Counted from the stretch's first letter, positions 16,999 to 27,225 are shown. The stretch: DNA of 64,000 nt from Neisseria lactamica NS19 (GCA_000193795.2 AEPI01000019.1:1-64000); one strand, 5' to 3'. A program made the numbers and translations. Notes: generated by a model not told the origin, from the letters alone.

Positions 16999-17931
16999 AT
17001 GAAAATTGCAAACAATATCACCGAATTGATCGGCAAAACCCCCTTGGTCAAGTTGAACCGCCTGACCGAAGGTTTGAAGGCGGAAGTTGCCGTGAAGCTT
17101 GAATTCTTCAATCCGGGCAGCAGCGTCAAAGACCGTATTGCCGAAGCAATGATTGAGGCAGCCGAAAAAGCGGGTAAGATTCATCAAAATACCGTCATTG
17201 TCGAAGCAACCAGCGGCAATACCGGTATCGGTTTGGCAATGGTATGTGCCGCACGCGGCTACAAACTGGCGATTACCATGCCGGAGAGCATGAGCAAAGA
17301 GCGCAAAATGCTGTTGCGCGCATTTGGCGCGGAACTGATTCTGACACCTGCCGCCGAAGGTATGGCGGGCGCGATTGCCAAAGCGCAATCCTTGGTGGAC
17401 GCTCATCCGGACACTTATTTTATGCCGCGCCAGTTCGATAATGAGGCAAATCCCGAAGTCCACCGCAAAACAACCGCCGAGGAAATTTGGCGGGACACGG
17501 ACGGCAAAGTCGATGTCTTTGTTGCCGGCGTCGGCACGGGTGGTACGGTAACCGGCGTGGGCGAAGTGTTGAAAAGATACAAACCCGAAGTCAAAGTGGT
17601 TGCCGTCGAGCCTGAGGCTTCCCCGGTTTTAAGCGGCGGCGAAAAAGGCCCGCACCCGATTCAAGGTATCGGCGCAGGCTTTATTCCGACCGTTTTGAAT
17701 ACCAAAATCTACGACAGCATCGCCAAAGTGCCGAACGAAGCGGCTTTTGAAACCGCCCGCGCAATGGCGGAAAAAGAAGGCATTTTGGTGGGCATTTCTT
17801 CCGGTGCGGCGGTTTGGAGCGCGTTGCAGCTTGCCAAACAGCCTGAAAATGAAGGCAAATTGATAGTCGTGCTGCTGCCTTCTTATGGCGAACGCTATCT
17901 CTCTACGCCACTTTTTGCAGATTTGGCATAA
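16999..17931 (+). CDS. cysK: Cysteine synthase (O-acetylserine sulfhydrylase) A
   Basis: 310 aa from ATG at 16999 after CAGGAG. The PLP lysine is K44 in [24 protein letters not shown] binds the substrate carboxylate and the [10 protein letters not shown] loop binds PLP phosphate. Makes cysteine from O-acetylserine and sulfide. A cystine-type ABC importer near 42 kb is the alternative route to cysteine. One degenerate uptake sequence lies upstream near 16862. Confidence 0.95.
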   Translation: MKIANNITELIGKTPLVKLNRLTEGLKAEVAVKLEFFNPGSSVKDRIAEAMIEAAEKAGKIHQNTVIVEATSGNTGIGLAMVCAARGYKLAITMPESMSKERKMLLRAFGAELILTPAAEGMAGAIAKAQSLVDAHPDTYFMPRQFDNEANPEVHRKTTAEEIWRDTDGKVDVFVAGVGTGGTVTGVGEVLKRYKPEVKVVAVEPEASPVLSGGEKGPHPIQGIGAGFIPTVLNTKIYDSIAKVPNEAAFETARAMAEKEGILVGISSGAAVWSALQLAKQPENEGKLIVVLLPSYGERYLSTPLFADLA

Positions 17932-18404
17932 TGCTTTAATCGGATTGTCGAAACATTCAGACGCATTTTTCGGTATCGGTGTAACGCCGTGCCGGGAAAT
18001 GCGTTTTTGCATATATGCCGAAAACGCCGGTTGTGTTTTAATCAGGTGTTGGTGTCGCCGCATTGCTTGAGGGAAATATAGTGGATTAACAAAAACCAGT
18101 ACGGCGTTGCCTCGCCTTAGCTCAAAGAGAACGATTCTCTAAGGTGCTGAAGCACCAAGTGAATCGGTTCCGTACTATTTGTACTGTCGGCGGCTTCGTC
18201 GCCTTGTCCTGATTTTTGTTAATCCACTATATTTTTTATTCGGGTTTTATCCGGCAGGACGGTTTTTTGCCCAAACGAAAATAGCCTGCCTGCCCGTAAA
18301 ATCAGCCGTTTGCCCGAGCGCAACCGGGGCTTCAGACGGCATATTTTCGGAATGGCGGCATTTTTGCCGGCGGCGCGGCAGCCGTATGGGGAGGAGGGGA
18401 TATT
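17932..18404. other. 473-base intergenic region carrying a Correia element
   Basis: Besides the Correia repeat at 18077-18231 it holds a degenerate uptake sequence near 17960 and an intact one near 18330. No ORF that I can support. The promoter of the downstream EamA transporter must lie within it or at the element's right end. Confidence 0.5.
18077..18231. repeat. Correia repeat-enclosed element, 155 bp
   Basis: Starts TATAGTGGATTAAC and ends with its exact inverse GTTAATCCACTATA. The interior has the GTACGGCGTTGCCTCGCC block and the AAAGAGAACGATTCTCTAAG segment that carries the IHF site of full-length elements. Nearly identical copies are at 45340 and 62330. Confidence 0.92.
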
Positions 18405-19283
18405 GTGGACGGCAAAAAATATGCCGCACCATTGTTGGTGCTGGGTTGCGTGGTGTTCGGATTGGGCAGCCTGATTGTCAGGTTTGTACCCATCGGATCG
18501 TATGCGATCGCCTTTTGGCGGTTGCTGATTTCGGTGTTTGTATTTTGGTTTTTGGCACGGTTTTTCGGGCAAAAATTCCCAAAAAACAGGAAAACCGTCC
18601 GATATGCCCTGATGGCGGGCGTGTTTCTCGCTTTCGATTTGGCACTTTGGCACGAAAGCATACACGCGGTCGGGCCGGGTATTTCCACACTGCTCAACAG
18701 TCTGCAAATCTTTTTCTTGTCCGCAATCGGTGTTTTCTTTTTTAACGAACGTTTGAACGGGCTGAAAAAGGCGGGCTTAATATCGGCAGTTGCCGGCGTG
18801 GCGATGATTGCCGGGGCGGAATTCGGATACAACGGCAATGCGGTTTGGGGATTCGCCAGCGGTTTGGTGTCCGGGCTGATGCTCGCCCTGTCGATGGTGT
18901 TCGTCCGCAAAACCCATGAAATCGAGCCGGTGGCGCTTTTCCCATCAATGATGATTTTGAGTTTGGGCGGCGCGGTATCGCTGATTGTTCCGGCATTGCT
19001 GATGGACGGAGGCGCGCTTTATCCGACGACTTGGAAAGATGCCGGTTTGGTGCTTGTGTACGGCGTGGTGATGCAGTGCTTTGCGTGGGCGATGGTTGCC
19101 TATGCCATTCCGCTGCTTTCCCTGTCGCTGACGGGTCTGCTGCTTTTATCCGAACCGGTTGCCGCCTTGTTAATCGATTATTTTGCGTTGGGCAAACCGA
19201 TTGGAGGCGTGCAGTGGGCAGGGGTGGCGCTGACGCTTTCGGCGATTTACCTCGGTTCGCTGAAACAGCAGTCTTCACATTGA
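18405..19283 (+). CDS. EamA/DMT-family transporter
   Basis: 292 aa, ten hydrophobic helices in two EamA repeats (about 8-135 and 148-285). GTG start at 18405 preceded by a strong GAGGAGGGG. Drug/metabolite exporter family; the substrate cannot be read from sequence. It follows a Correia element, which may supply its promoter, and ends with a DUS terminator facing lepB. Confidence 0.85.
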   Translation: MDGKKYAAPLLVLGCVVFGLGSLIVRFVPIGSYAIAFWRLLISVFVFWFLARFFGQKFPKNRKTVRYALMAGVFLAFDLALWHESIHAVGPGISTLLNSLQIFFLSAIGVFFFNERLNGLKKAGLISAVAGVAMIAGAEFGYNGNAVWGFASGLVSGLMLALSMVFVRKTHEIEPVALFPSMMILSLGGAVSLIVPALLMDGGALYPTTWKDAGLVLVYGVVMQCFAWAMVAYAIPLLSLSLTGLLLLSEPVAALLIDYFALGKPIGGVQWAGVALTLSAIYLGSLKQQSSH

Positions 19284-19391
19284 TTCTATCGAGGCAGTAT
19301 CGGCAGTTTGCCGTGCAAAACCTGCGTTACCAGACTGATAGGCAGGAAAATCCGACAACGCCGGACCCGCCTGCAAAAGTGAGGAATAGCA

Positions 19392-19425
19392 AATGCCGTC
19401 TGAAACTATGTTCAGACGGCATTCT
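19392..19425. terminator. DUS-pair terminator between convergent EamA gene and lepB
   Basis: Uptake sequences at 19395-19404 and 19411-19420; short T-runs on both sides. Confidence 0.7.
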
Positions 19426-19437
19426 TGGCTTACCTGA

Positions 19438-20457
19438 TTAGCGGATTGCCGTGCCGGCCCTGCCGAAATCGCCGAAGTTCATCAAAATAAAAGCCGCCTC
19501 GCCGACAACCAGCTTGTCATCCACAAATCCCCAGTAGCGCGAATCGGCACTGTTGTCGCGGTTGTCGCCCATAGCGAAATAGCGTCCTTCGGGAACTTTG
19601 CACACGAAACCGCTGCCGTCGTCGGCATATTGGCAATGGTTCAGACCGCTCCGGTCTATGGAGTAGCCATTTTCAGACATAATATCGGAGGTATACTTGC
19701 CCAATACGGGCAGGGAAACGGCAGGCTGTCCTTCTTTTTTCAAAATATTGAAGGATCTGCCGTCCAAACCGCTGTGGAACATATCCGTATTGTGGATTTC
19801 GGATGGGTCGGTGTCGTCGGGATAACGGTATGTGCCGTCAGGAATATCGGAAGCAGGTTTTCCGTTTACCGTCAAAACTTTATCCCGATATTCGACCACA
19901 TCGCCCGGAATGCCGACAATACGCTTGATGTAGGTCATGTCCGGCTGCAAAGGATAATTGAAAACGACCACATCGCCCCGTTCGATTTTGCCCGTGGGGA
20001 TAAATACATTGTTTAAAACGGGTACGCGCAATCCGTAGGAAAATTTGCCGACCAAAATGAAATCGCCCTTGATCAGGCCCGGGCGCATCGAGCTGGACGG
20101 GATTTGGAACGGTTCGGCAATAAACGACCGGATGAGGAACAATACCAAAACGGTAGGGAAGAAACCGCCGAAATAATCGCCGAAGTGGCTGCTTTCCGAG
20201 ATTTCGGGATGAGTCTTCAGACGGTATTTATATACCCCCCAAGCCGTGCCGCACAATACAACGAAAATCAGGAAAACGGCGGTAAAGCTCATAAACAGGG
20301 ACAAAGCGGCAAACACGCCGACTACCGTCAGGATATAGGCGTATTCGAGGCCGGAACTCCATTCCCCATTTTCCTGCCGCTTCTTGTCGCTTTTAAAATA
20401 AAGGATGATGCCGGCAAGCAGCGCGGCAGCCGCGCCCGACATTAGCATAATGTTCAT
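19438..20457 (-). CDS. lepB: Signal peptidase I
   Basis: 339 aa with three N-terminal hydrophobic segments (about 3-20, 40-70, 100-113). Catalytic serine S123 in IPSSSMRPG and general base K178 in YIKRIVG; box E is GDNRDNSADSRYWG. Cleaves signal peptides of exported preproteins at the outer face of the inner membrane. Transcribed leftward 125 bases after lepA, the classical lepA-lepB order. Confidence 0.96.
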   Translation of the reverse strand: MNIMLMSGAAAALLAGIILYFKSDKKRQENGEWSSGLEYAYILTVVGVFAALSLFMSFTAVFLIFVVLCGTAWGVYKYRLKTHPEISESSHFGDYFGGFFPTVLVLFLIRSFIAEPFQIPSSSMRPGLIKGDFILVGKFSYGLRVPVLNNVFIPTGKIERGDVVVFNYPLQPDMTYIKRIVGIPGDVVEYRDKVLTVNGKPASDIPDGTYRYPDDTDPSEIHNTDMFHSGLDGRSFNILKKEGQPAVSLPVLGKYTSDIMSENGYSIDRSGLNHCQYADDGSGFVCKVPEGRYFAMGDNRDNSADSRYWGFVDDKLVVGEAAFILMNFGDFGRAGTAIR

Positions 20458-20582
20458 TGTTGTTCCTTAACGGTTAAAAACCCGCCCGTCCGTGCAACCG
20501 TTTTTAAGAGGCGGTAAATCACAAAGTTTGTTGGCGGGCGCGTGCCCCTGCAATCAGGGCGGTTTAAGGGGGGTACCGGATA

Positions 20583-22376
20583 TTATTTGTCGCTTACCTG
20601 CAAAATTGCCAAGAACGCGCTTTGAGGGATTTCCACATTGCCCACTTGTTTCATACGGCGTTTGCCTGCTTTTTGTTTTTCAAGCAGTTTTTTCTTACGC
20701 GTAATATCGCCGCCGTAACATTTTGCTAAAACGTTTTTACGCAGGGCTTTGACGTTCTCACGGGCGATAATCTGACTGCCGATGGCGGCTTGGACGGCAA
20801 TATCAAACATTTGGCGCGGAATCAGCTCGCGCATTTTCGATGCCAGTTCGCGGCCCCGGTGAACCGCGCTTTGACGGTGGACAATCAGACTTAGGGCATC
20901 GACTTTTTCACCGTTGACCATAATATCCAGCTTAATCAAATCAGACGGTTGGAATTCTTTGAAATGGTAGTCCAACGAAGCATAGCCGCGCGAAGTAGAT
21001 TTGAGTTTGTCGAAAAAGTCCATCACCACTTCGTTCATCGGCAAGTCGTAAGTCAGCATCACTTGGCGGCCCATATATTGCATATTGACTTGCACGCCGC
21101 GCTTTTGGTTGCACAAAGTCATGACGTTGCCGACATATTCCTGCGGCACGAGGATGGTTGCAGTGATAATCGGCTCGAGAATGGTTTCGATGCTGCCGAT
21201 GTCGGGCAGTTTGGACGGATTTTCGACTTCGATTTTTTCGCCGTTTTTCAACACGACTTCGTAAACCACCGTCGGCGCGGTGGTAATCAAATCCATGTCG
21301 AACTCGCGCTCCAAACGTTCCTGCACGATTTCCAAATGCAACAGGCCCAAGAAGCCGCAACGGAAGCCGAAACCCAATGCTTGGGAAACTTCAGGCTCAA
21401 ATTTCAACGAAGCATCGTTCAGCTGCAATTTTTCCAGCGCATCGCGCAAGGCTTCGTAGTCGTGGCTTTCTACCGGATAAAGTCCGGCGAATACTTGGCT
21501 TTGCACTTCTTGGAAGCCGGGCAACGGTTCGGAGGCGGGATTGGCAACCAATGTAACCGTATCGCCGACTTTTGCCTGTCCCAATTCTTTTACGCCGGTA
21601 ATCAAAAAGCCCACTTCGCCGGCTTTGAGTTCTTGTTTTTGAACCGATTTCGGCGTGAATACGCCCAGCTGCTCAACCTGCGTTTCCGCCTTGGTGCTCA
21701 TAAAGCGCACTTTGTCTTTCAGCTTGATGGCGCCGTTTTTCACACGGATCAGCATGACCACGCCGACGTAGTTGTCAAACCACGAATCGACAATCACCGC
21801 TTGCAGCGGCGCATTTTCATCGCCGGCCGGTGCGGGGATTTTGGCAACGATTTCTTCCAAAACGTCTTCCACGCCGATGCCGCTTTTGGCTGAACATTGC
21901 ACCGCACCAACCGCATCGATGCCGATGATGTCTTCGATTTCTTGTTCAACGCGCTCGGGGTCGGCGGCAGGCAGGTCGATTTTGTTCAAAACGGGCACGA
22001 CTTCAACGCCCAAATCAATCGCGGTATAGCAGTTCGCCACGGTTTGCGCTTCCACGCCTTGCGACGCGTCAACCACCAAAAGCGCACCTTCGCAGGCGGA
22101 CAGCGAGCGGGAGACTTCGTAAGAGAAGTCGACGTGTCCCGGCGTGTCAATCAGGTTGAGCTGATACACCTGCCCGTCGCGCGCTTTGTAGTTGAGCGCG
22201 GCGGTTTGCGCTTTGATGGTGATGCCGCGCTCTTTTTCGATGTCCATAGAATCGAGTACCTGCGTACTCATTTCGCGCAAATCCAAGCCGCCGCAATATT
22301 GGATGAAGCGGTCGGCAAGCGTCGATTTGCCGTGGTCGATGTGGGCAATGATGGAGAAATTTCGGATATTTTTCAT
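20583..22376 (-). CDS. lepA: Elongation factor 4 (LepA)
   Basis: 597 aa from ATG at 22376 ([19 protein letters not shown]). G1 [10 protein letters not shown]3 DTPGH and G4 NKID are intact, as is the LepA-specific C-terminal domain ending in [16 protein letters not shown]. Ribosome-associated GTPase acting on stalled or mistranslocated ribosomes. First gene of the lepA-lepB pair; an unpaired uptake sequence lies upstream near 22413. Confidence 0.97.
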   Translation of the reverse strand: MKNIRNFSIIAHIDHGKSTLADRFIQYCGGLDLREMSTQVLDSMDIEKERGITIKAQTAALNYKARDGQVYQLNLIDTPGHVDFSYEVSRSLSACEGALLVVDASQGVEAQTVANCYTAIDLGVEVVPVLNKIDLPAADPERVEQEIEDIIGIDAVGAVQCSAKSGIGVEDVLEEIVAKIPAPAGDENAPLQAVIVDSWFDNYVGVVMLIRVKNGAIKLKDKVRFMSTKAETQVEQLGVFTPKSVQKQELKAGEVGFLITGVKELGQAKVGDTVTLVANPASEPLPGFQEVQSQVFAGLYPVESHDYEALRDALEKLQLNDASLKFEPEVSQALGFGFRCGFLGLLHLEIVQERLEREFDMDLITTAPTVVYEVVLKNGEKIEVENPSKLPDIGSIETILEPIITATILVPQEYVGNVMTLCNQKRGVQVNMQYMGRQVMLTYDLPMNEVVMDFFDKLKSTSRGYASLDYHFKEFQPSDLIKLDIMVNGEKVDALSLIVHRQSAVHRGRELASKMRELIPRQMFDIAVQAAIGSQIIARENVKALRKNVLAKCYGGDITRKKKLLEKQKAGKRRMKQVGNVEIPQSAFLAILQVSDK

Positions 22377-22520
22377 TAGAGTTATTTTGAATGTCGGACA
22401 GTGGGTTTTGGAAATGCCGTCTGAACAAACGGCGCTGCGTCCGAATGTCGGGCGCAACGGGATAAACAGCCCGACATTCTAGCGGAAAACCGCTGTTTTG
22501 GCATAAGTTTGATAAAGGGT

Positions 22521-23222
22521 TTATAAAGATTTGACAATCTCAGCCACCATTTTTGCGGAACTTGCCGCCGCAGTTTTCAAGAATTCGTCAAAGCTGATGT
22601 CTGCTTTTTCGTCTGCCGAATCGGAAACCGCGCGGATGATGACGAACGGCGTGTCGAGCCGGTGGCAGGTTTGGGCGATTGCCGCCGCTTCCATTTCAAC
22701 TGCCTTGACTTCGGGGAAACGGCTGCGGATTTCCGCCACGCCTTCGCTGCTGTGGACGAAGCGGTCGCCGCTGACAATCAGGCCTTGTTCTACCGCCGCG
22801 CCTTCAAACGTCTGCGCCGCCCGTTTTGCCGCTTCAATCAAAATGCCGTCTGAAGCAAACCTTGCCGGCAGTTGCGGCACTTGCCCCCAAGCATAGCCGA
22901 ATGCGGTTACATCGACATCGTGGTGCGCGGTTTCCGTGCCGACCACCACGTCGCCGACTTTCAAGCCCTTGCCCAAGCCGCCCGCGCTGCCGGTATTGAT
23001 GACGCAGTCCGGTGCGAACTGATGGATAAGCCAGGCTGTTGCAACCGCCGCGTTGACCTTGCCGATGCCGCTTAAGGCAAGCACGGTGCGCCTGCCCGAC
23101 AAATGCCCTTCGTAGGCGGTAAATTGACCGAAAGACAAGGTTTTTACGTTGTCTGCCGCCTCGCGCAAAAGCTCGATTTCCTGTTCCATCGCGCCGATAA
23201 CGGCCACTGTTTTCAAAGACAT
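22521..23222 (-). CDS. mtnN: 5'-methylthioadenosine/S-adenosylhomocysteine nucleosidase
   Basis: 233 aa from ATG at 23222 (MSLKTVAVIGAMEQEIE). NTGSAGGL, the VEMEAAAIAQ substrate site and the AVSDSADEKAD motif with the catalytic aspartate are all present. Hydrolyses MTA and SAH, relieving product inhibition of methyltransferases and feeding the activated methyl cycle. Contains an uptake sequence near 22843. Divergent from pilT2. Confidence 0.95.
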   Translation of the reverse strand: MSLKTVAVIGAMEQEIELLREAADNVKTLSFGQFTAYEGHLSGRRTVLALSGIGKVNAAVATAWLIHQFAPDCVINTGSAGGLGKGLKVGDVVVGTETAHHDVDVTAFGYAWGQVPQLPARFASDGILIEAAKRAAQTFEGAAVEQGLIVSGDRFVHSSEGVAEIRSRFPEVKAVEMEAAAIAQTCHRLDTPFVIIRAVSDSADEKADISFDEFLKTAAASSAKMVAEIVKSL

Positions 23223-23299
23223 ATTGACAGCCTGTTGTGAGTTTCGGATAAGTGCCGGATTATACACGTTAAAGGGGCAGGGTTGGGCGGGCAGGCCGT

Positions 23300-23332
23300 C
23301 AATGCCGTCTGAAACCGTTTCAGACGGCACGG
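23300..23332. repeat. Inverted DUS pair between divergent mtnN and pilT2
   Basis: Uptake sequences at 23304-23313 and 23319-23328. Unlike most pairs in the window this hairpin sits between two divergent genes, so it cannot end either; it would lie in a leader or promoter region. Confidence 0.8.
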
Positions 23333-23380
23333 CGGGTTTTTGGTAGAATGGGAAGATACAGATTGTTTGAAGATTGGGGG

Positions 23381-24517
23381 ATGAAGATGTTTGCCGGTGA
23401 AAATATGACTGCAAAGGAAGAACTGTTCGCATGGCTGCGCCATATGAACAAAAACAAAGGTTCCGACCTGTTCGTGACGACCAATTTCCCGCCCGCGATG
23501 AAGTTGGACGGCAAAATTACCCGCATCACGGACGAGCCGCTGACGGCGGAAAAATGTATGGAAATCGCCTTTTCGATTATGAGTGCGAAGCAGGCGGAAG
23601 AATTTTCATCGACCAACGAGTGCAACTTCGCCATCAGCCTGCCGGACACCAGCCGCTTCCGCGTCAATGCGATGATACAGCGCGGCGCGACGGCATTGGT
23701 ATTCCGCGCGATTACCAGCAAGATTCCCAAGTTTGAAAGCCTGAACCTGCCGCCGGTCTTGAAGGATGTCGCGCTGAAAAAACGCGGCCTGGTGATTTTT
23801 GTCGGCGGAACCGGCTCGGGCAAATCGACTTCGCTTGCCTCGCTTATCGACTACCGCAATGAAAATTCGTTCGGACACATCATCACCATCGAAGACCCGA
23901 TTGAGTTTGTCCACGAACATAAAAACTGCATCATCACCCAGCGCGAGGTCGGTGTGGATACGGAAAACTGGATGGCGGCGTTGAAAAACACCCTGCGGCA
24001 GGCGCCGGATGTCATCCTTATCGGCGAAATCCGCGACCGCGAAACCATGGATTACGCCATCGCCTTTGCCGAAACGGGGCATTTGTGTATGGCGACGCTG
24101 CACGCCAACAGCACCAACCAGGCACTCGACCGCATCATCAACTTCTTCCCCGAGGAGCGGCGCGAACAATTGCTGACGGATTTGTCGCTCAACCTTCAGG
24201 CGTTTATTTCGCAACGCCTCGTTCCGCGAGACGGCGGCAAGGGCAGGGTGGCGGCAGTCGAGGTGCTGCTCAATTCGCCCCTGATTTCGGAGTTGATTCA
24301 CAACGGCAACATCCATGAAATCAAAGAAGTGATGAAAAAATCCACCACCCTGGGTATGCAGACTTTCGACCAACACCTTTACCAATTGTATGAAAAAGGC
24401 GATATTTCCTTGCAGGATGCCTTGAAAAATGCCGATTCGGCGCATGATTTGCGTTTGGCTGTCCAGTTGAGAAGCCGCCGCGCGCAAAGTTCCGGACCGG
24501 ATTTGGAATTGCTCTGA
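23381..24517 (+). CDS. pilT2: PilT/PilU-type retraction ATPase PilT2
   Basis: 378 aa from ATG at 23381; ATGs at 23387 and 23405 are alternatives and no start has ideal spacing from the GGGGG site. PAS-like N-domain, Walker A GGTGSGKST (about residues 142-150), Asp box TIEDPIEFVH, Walker B DVILIGEIRD and His box ATLHANSTNQALDRI. The long C-terminal tail (RSRRAQSSGPDLELL) is of the PilU kind. Hexameric motor accessory to PilT in pilus retraction. pilT and pilU proper are elsewhere in Neisseria. Followed by holB-pilZ, so pilus and replication genes share the region. Confidence 0.85.
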   Translation: MKMFAGENMTAKEELFAWLRHMNKNKGSDLFVTTNFPPAMKLDGKITRITDEPLTAEKCMEIAFSIMSAKQAEEFSSTNECNFAISLPDTSRFRVNAMIQRGATALVFRAITSKIPKFESLNLPPVLKDVALKKRGLVIFVGGTGSGKSTSLASLIDYRNENSFGHIITIEDPIEFVHEHKNCIITQREVGVDTENWMAALKNTLRQAPDVILIGEIRDRETMDYAIAFAETGHLCMATLHANSTNQALDRIINFFPEERREQLLTDLSLNLQAFISQRLVPRDGGKGRVAAVEVLLNSPLISELIHNGNIHEIKEVMKKSTTLGMQTFDQHLYQLYEKGDISLQDALKNADSAHDLRLAVQLRSRRAQSSGPDLELL

Positions 24518-24551
24518 TGAAGGATATGGATTCCCGGGCGGGTGGTTTGAA

Positions 24552-25529
24552 ATGATTTATCCGTGGCATAATGAGCAATGGCGGCAGATTGCGGAACATT
24601 GGGAACGCCGTCCCAATGCTTGGCTGTTTACCGGCAAAAAAGGCATAGGGAAAACCGAGTTTGCCCGTTTTGCGGCTCAAGCATTATTGTGTGAAAACCC
24701 AAGTCCGGATCACCGGGCTTGCGGCACTTGTGCTTCTTGTCATTTTTTTGAACAAGGCAGTCATCCGGATTTTTACGAAATCAGCCCCTTGTCGGACGAA
24801 TCCGAAAACGGGCGCAAACTGTTGCAGATTAAAATCGACGAGGTCAGGAAGGTTATCGGCAGCGTGTACCTGACTTCGGTGCGGGGCGGTTTGCGCGTAG
24901 TACTCATCCATCCTGCGGAAAGTATGAATGTCCAGGCCGCCAACAGTTTGTTGAAAGTGTTGGAAGAACCGCCGCCCCAAGTTGTCTTTTTGCTGGTAAG
25001 CCACGCGGCGGACAAGGTTTTGCCTACCGTCAAGAGCCGCTGCTGGAAGATGGTTCTGCCTGCGCCTTCCTATGAGGAGGCATCGGCATATCTGCGTGAA
25101 AGGGGCGTGGCGGAACCGGAAGAATTTTTGGCGTTCCATTCGGGCGCGCCGCTGTTTGATGAAGCGGACGGTGTCCGTGCGTTGCGGGCCGGACTGTTGG
25201 ATATTTTGGCAGAACCGAGGTTGTTGAAGATTTTGGATTATGCCGCCTTGTTCGAGAAAGAAGGGCTGCCGCTTGCCGTGTTTGTCGAATGGATGCAGAA
25301 ATGGCTGACCGATTTGGGGCTGTGCCTGCACAATATGAAACCTGCCTACCATCCTTCTTATGAAGACCGGCTGCTTCAGACGGCATCCGGTTTCTGCCCG
25401 CGCACTGTGTTTGCCGCAGAGGATATGCTGAAAAGGCTCGCCCCGTACGGGTTTCATACTTTAAACGTCAAAATGCAGATTGAATCTCTGCTTATCGATT
25501 ATTTGGAATTAAAGAAAGGGAAAGGGTGA
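24552..25529 (+). CDS. holB: DNA polymerase III subunit delta prime
   Basis: 325 aa clamp-loader AAA+ subunit. The P-loop GKKGIGKTEF is present near residue 28, the zinc-binding cysteines are in CENPSPDHRACGTCASCHFF, and NSLLKVLEEPPP precedes the sensor/SRC-like KSRCWKM. Ends one base before the ATG of pilZ. The thymidylate kinase gene often found upstream is missing here and pilT2 occupies its place. Confidence 0.9.
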   Translation: MIYPWHNEQWRQIAEHWERRPNAWLFTGKKGIGKTEFARFAAQALLCENPSPDHRACGTCASCHFFEQGSHPDFYEISPLSDESENGRKLLQIKIDEVRKVIGSVYLTSVRGGLRVVLIHPAESMNVQAANSLLKVLEEPPPQVVFLLVSHAADKVLPTVKSRCWKMVLPAPSYEEASAYLRERGVAEPEEFLAFHSGAPLFDEADGVRALRAGLLDILAEPRLLKILDYAALFEKEGLPLAVFVEWMQKWLTDLGLCLHNMKPAYHPSYEDRLLQTASGFCPRTVFAAEDMLKRLAPYGFHTLNVKMQIESLLIDYLELKKGKG

Positions 25530-25530
25530 A

Positions 25531-25884
25531 ATGATGTCGGACGGACAAAATATCCCGGTAAAGATGATGTCGTTGAAATTGCAGGACATGAGCCTGCTTT
25601 ATAAATCATATATGCCGTTTTTGGAGTATGGCGGTTTGTTTGTGCAGACCGACGACGTGCTTTCCATCGGGGAGGACATCCTGCTTGCCGTGGAAATTCT
25701 CAATTATCCCAAACTGTTCCTGCCAACACAGGTGGCGTGGATCAATCCGGCGCGCACTTCCTCCAAACCCAAAGGAGTGGGGCTGGCATTTACAAAACAC
25801 GAAAACTGCCTGAAAGTCAAAGACCAGATCGAAGTCGAACTGGGCAGCGTGCTCGGCGGCAGCAGACCTACGTTTACGATGTAA
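25531..25884 (+). CDS. pilZ: Type IV pilus biogenesis protein PilZ
   Basis: 117 aa, matching the ~118-aa Pseudomonas PilZ, which also lies directly after holB. The PilZ core ILNYPKLFLPTQVAWINP...GVGLAFTKHE is present but the RxxxR c-di-GMP-binding motif is absent, as in the founding PilZ. It acts in pilus assembly with the PilB/FimX-type machinery without binding c-di-GMP. ATG ATG at the start, one base after the holB stop, indicates coupling; tatD follows after 4 bases. Confidence 0.9.
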   Translation: MMSDGQNIPVKMMSLKLQDMSLLYKSYMPFLEYGGLFVQTDDVLSIGEDILLAVEILNYPKLFLPTQVAWINPARTSSKPKGVGLAFTKHENCLKVKDQIEVELGSVLGGSRPTFTM

Positions 25885-25888
25885 CGCC

Positions 25889-26668
25889 ATGCATATCATC
25901 GATTCGCACTGCCACCTCAATTTTGAAGGTTTGAAAGAACGCCTGCCCGAAGTTTTGTCCAATATGGAAGAAAACGGAGTGGGGCAGGCGCTTGCCATCA
26001 GCGTCAGCAGGCAGAGTTTTGCCGAAGTATCCGCTATCGCCGAAGCGCACGGACATATTTACTGCACCATAGGCGTACATCCCGACAGCAAGGAAGCCGA
26101 AGAATTTTCCATTGCAGAAATGGTTGCCGCAGCCGCCTCGCCGAAAGTGGTCGGCATAGGCGAGACGGGATTGGATTATTACTGGTGCAAAGGCGATTTG
26201 TCTTGGCAGCACAAACGCTTTGCAGACCACATTGAAGCCGCCAATCAAACCGGACTGCCCGTTATCGTCCATACGCGCGATGCGGCGGCGGACACCTTGG
26301 CGATTTTGAAAGAATGTAAAACCAATTCGGGTGTGATTCACTGTTTTTCCGAAGATACAGCCTTTGCCCGCGCGGCAATGGATTTGGGGCTCTATATTTC
26401 TTTCTCGGGAATCGTTACGTTTAAAAACGCCCCCTTGGTTCAGGAGGCGGCAAAATATGTGCCGGACGACCGCATTTTGGTAGAAACCGATGCGCCGTTC
26501 CTCGCACCCGTTCCCAAACGCGGCAGGCAGAACGAGCCGGCTTTTGTGCGCCATACCGCAGAGCATATCGCCAAATTGCGGAACCAAACATTGGAACAGG
26601 TTGCGGCATACACGACGGAAAACTTTTACCGGCTGTTTAAAAAAGTACCCGATATGCGGGCGGGCTGA
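25889..26668 (+). CDS. tatD: TatD-family metal-dependent DNase
   Basis: 259 aa TIM-barrel hydrolase. Metal ligands H8-x-H10 in IDSHCHLN, the E in GIGETGLDYY, H in VIHTRDA, H in GVIHCFSED and D in ETDAPFL. Family members are 3'-5' exonucleases or deacylases; YcfH is the closest neighbour by context (pilZ-tatD order is common in proteobacteria). Last gene of the holB-pilZ-tatD operon. Confidence 0.9.
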   Translation: MHIIDSHCHLNFEGLKERLPEVLSNMEENGVGQALAISVSRQSFAEVSAIAEAHGHIYCTIGVHPDSKEAEEFSIAEMVAAAASPKVVGIGETGLDYYWCKGDLSWQHKRFADHIEAANQTGLPVIVHTRDAAADTLAILKECKTNSGVIHCFSEDTAFARAAMDLGLYISFSGIVTFKNAPLVQEAAKYVPDDRILVETDAPFLAPVPKRGRQNEPAFVRHTAEHIAKLRNQTLEQVAAYTTENFYRLFKKVPDMRAG

Positions 26669-26836
26669 CAAATGTGCCAACGCCGCACTTCGGCAAGCCG
26701 CACGATGTGTTTTTAAAAGTTGTGGCGGAAAGGTCGGGGGAAACGGATTCGGCAGGGAATATTCTTTGCGGCGGTTATTTGAAGGAAACGGGCGTTTTCC
26801 TTTTTCCCTTGAAACGTGCGCGGAACAGGGCGGATG

Positions 26837-26866
26837 TTGTGGGAAGTTTCCGCTTTTGCGTATAAT
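26837..26866 (+). promoter_or_regulatory. Sigma-70 promoter of grxD
   Basis: TTGTGG (26837-26842) and a perfect TATAAT (26861-26866) with an 18-base spacer, 47 bases before the grxD ATG. Confidence 0.65.
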
Positions 26867-26913
26867 GCGCCCTGCCTGACAAATTTTGTCAACTTTATCA
26901 AAAGGAATAAGCG

Positions 26914-27225
26914 ATGGCTTCCATCCACGACCAAATCAAAGAAGTAGTAACGGCACACCGCGTTGTATTGTTTATGAAAGGCACGAAGCAGTTTCCGCAA
27001 TGCGGTTTCTCTTCCCGCGCCGTGCAAATCCTGAATGCGGCGGGCTGTACCGACTATGTAACCGTCAACGTATTGGAAAATCCCGAAGTGCGCCAAGGGA
27101 TTAAAGAATACAGCGACTGGCCGACCATCCCCCAACTTTATGTGAACGGCGAGTTTGTCGGCGGTTCGGACATTCTGGCGGAGATGTACGAGGCAGGCGA
27201 GCTGCAAGACCTGCTCAAAGCCTGA
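26914..27225 (+). CDS. grxD: Monothiol glutaredoxin
   Basis: 103 aa. The active site is C30-G-F-S, with the [16 protein letters not shown] glutathione/TVP region after it. CGFS glutaredoxins bind [2Fe-2S] clusters with glutathione and pass them on in iron-sulfur assembly. AAGGAAT precedes the ATG; own promoter and DUS terminator make it a single-gene unit. Confidence 0.95.
   Translation: MASIHDQIKEVVTAHRVVLFMKGTKQFPQCGFSSRAVQILNAAGCTDYVTVNVLENPEVRQGIKEYSDWPTIPQLYVNGEFVGGSDILAEMYEAGELQDLLKA

Noticed and set aside
26674..26865. 63-codon ORF between tatD and grxD
   Set aside because: No ribosome site, and it ends inside the grxD promoter -10 box; better explained as leader DNA.
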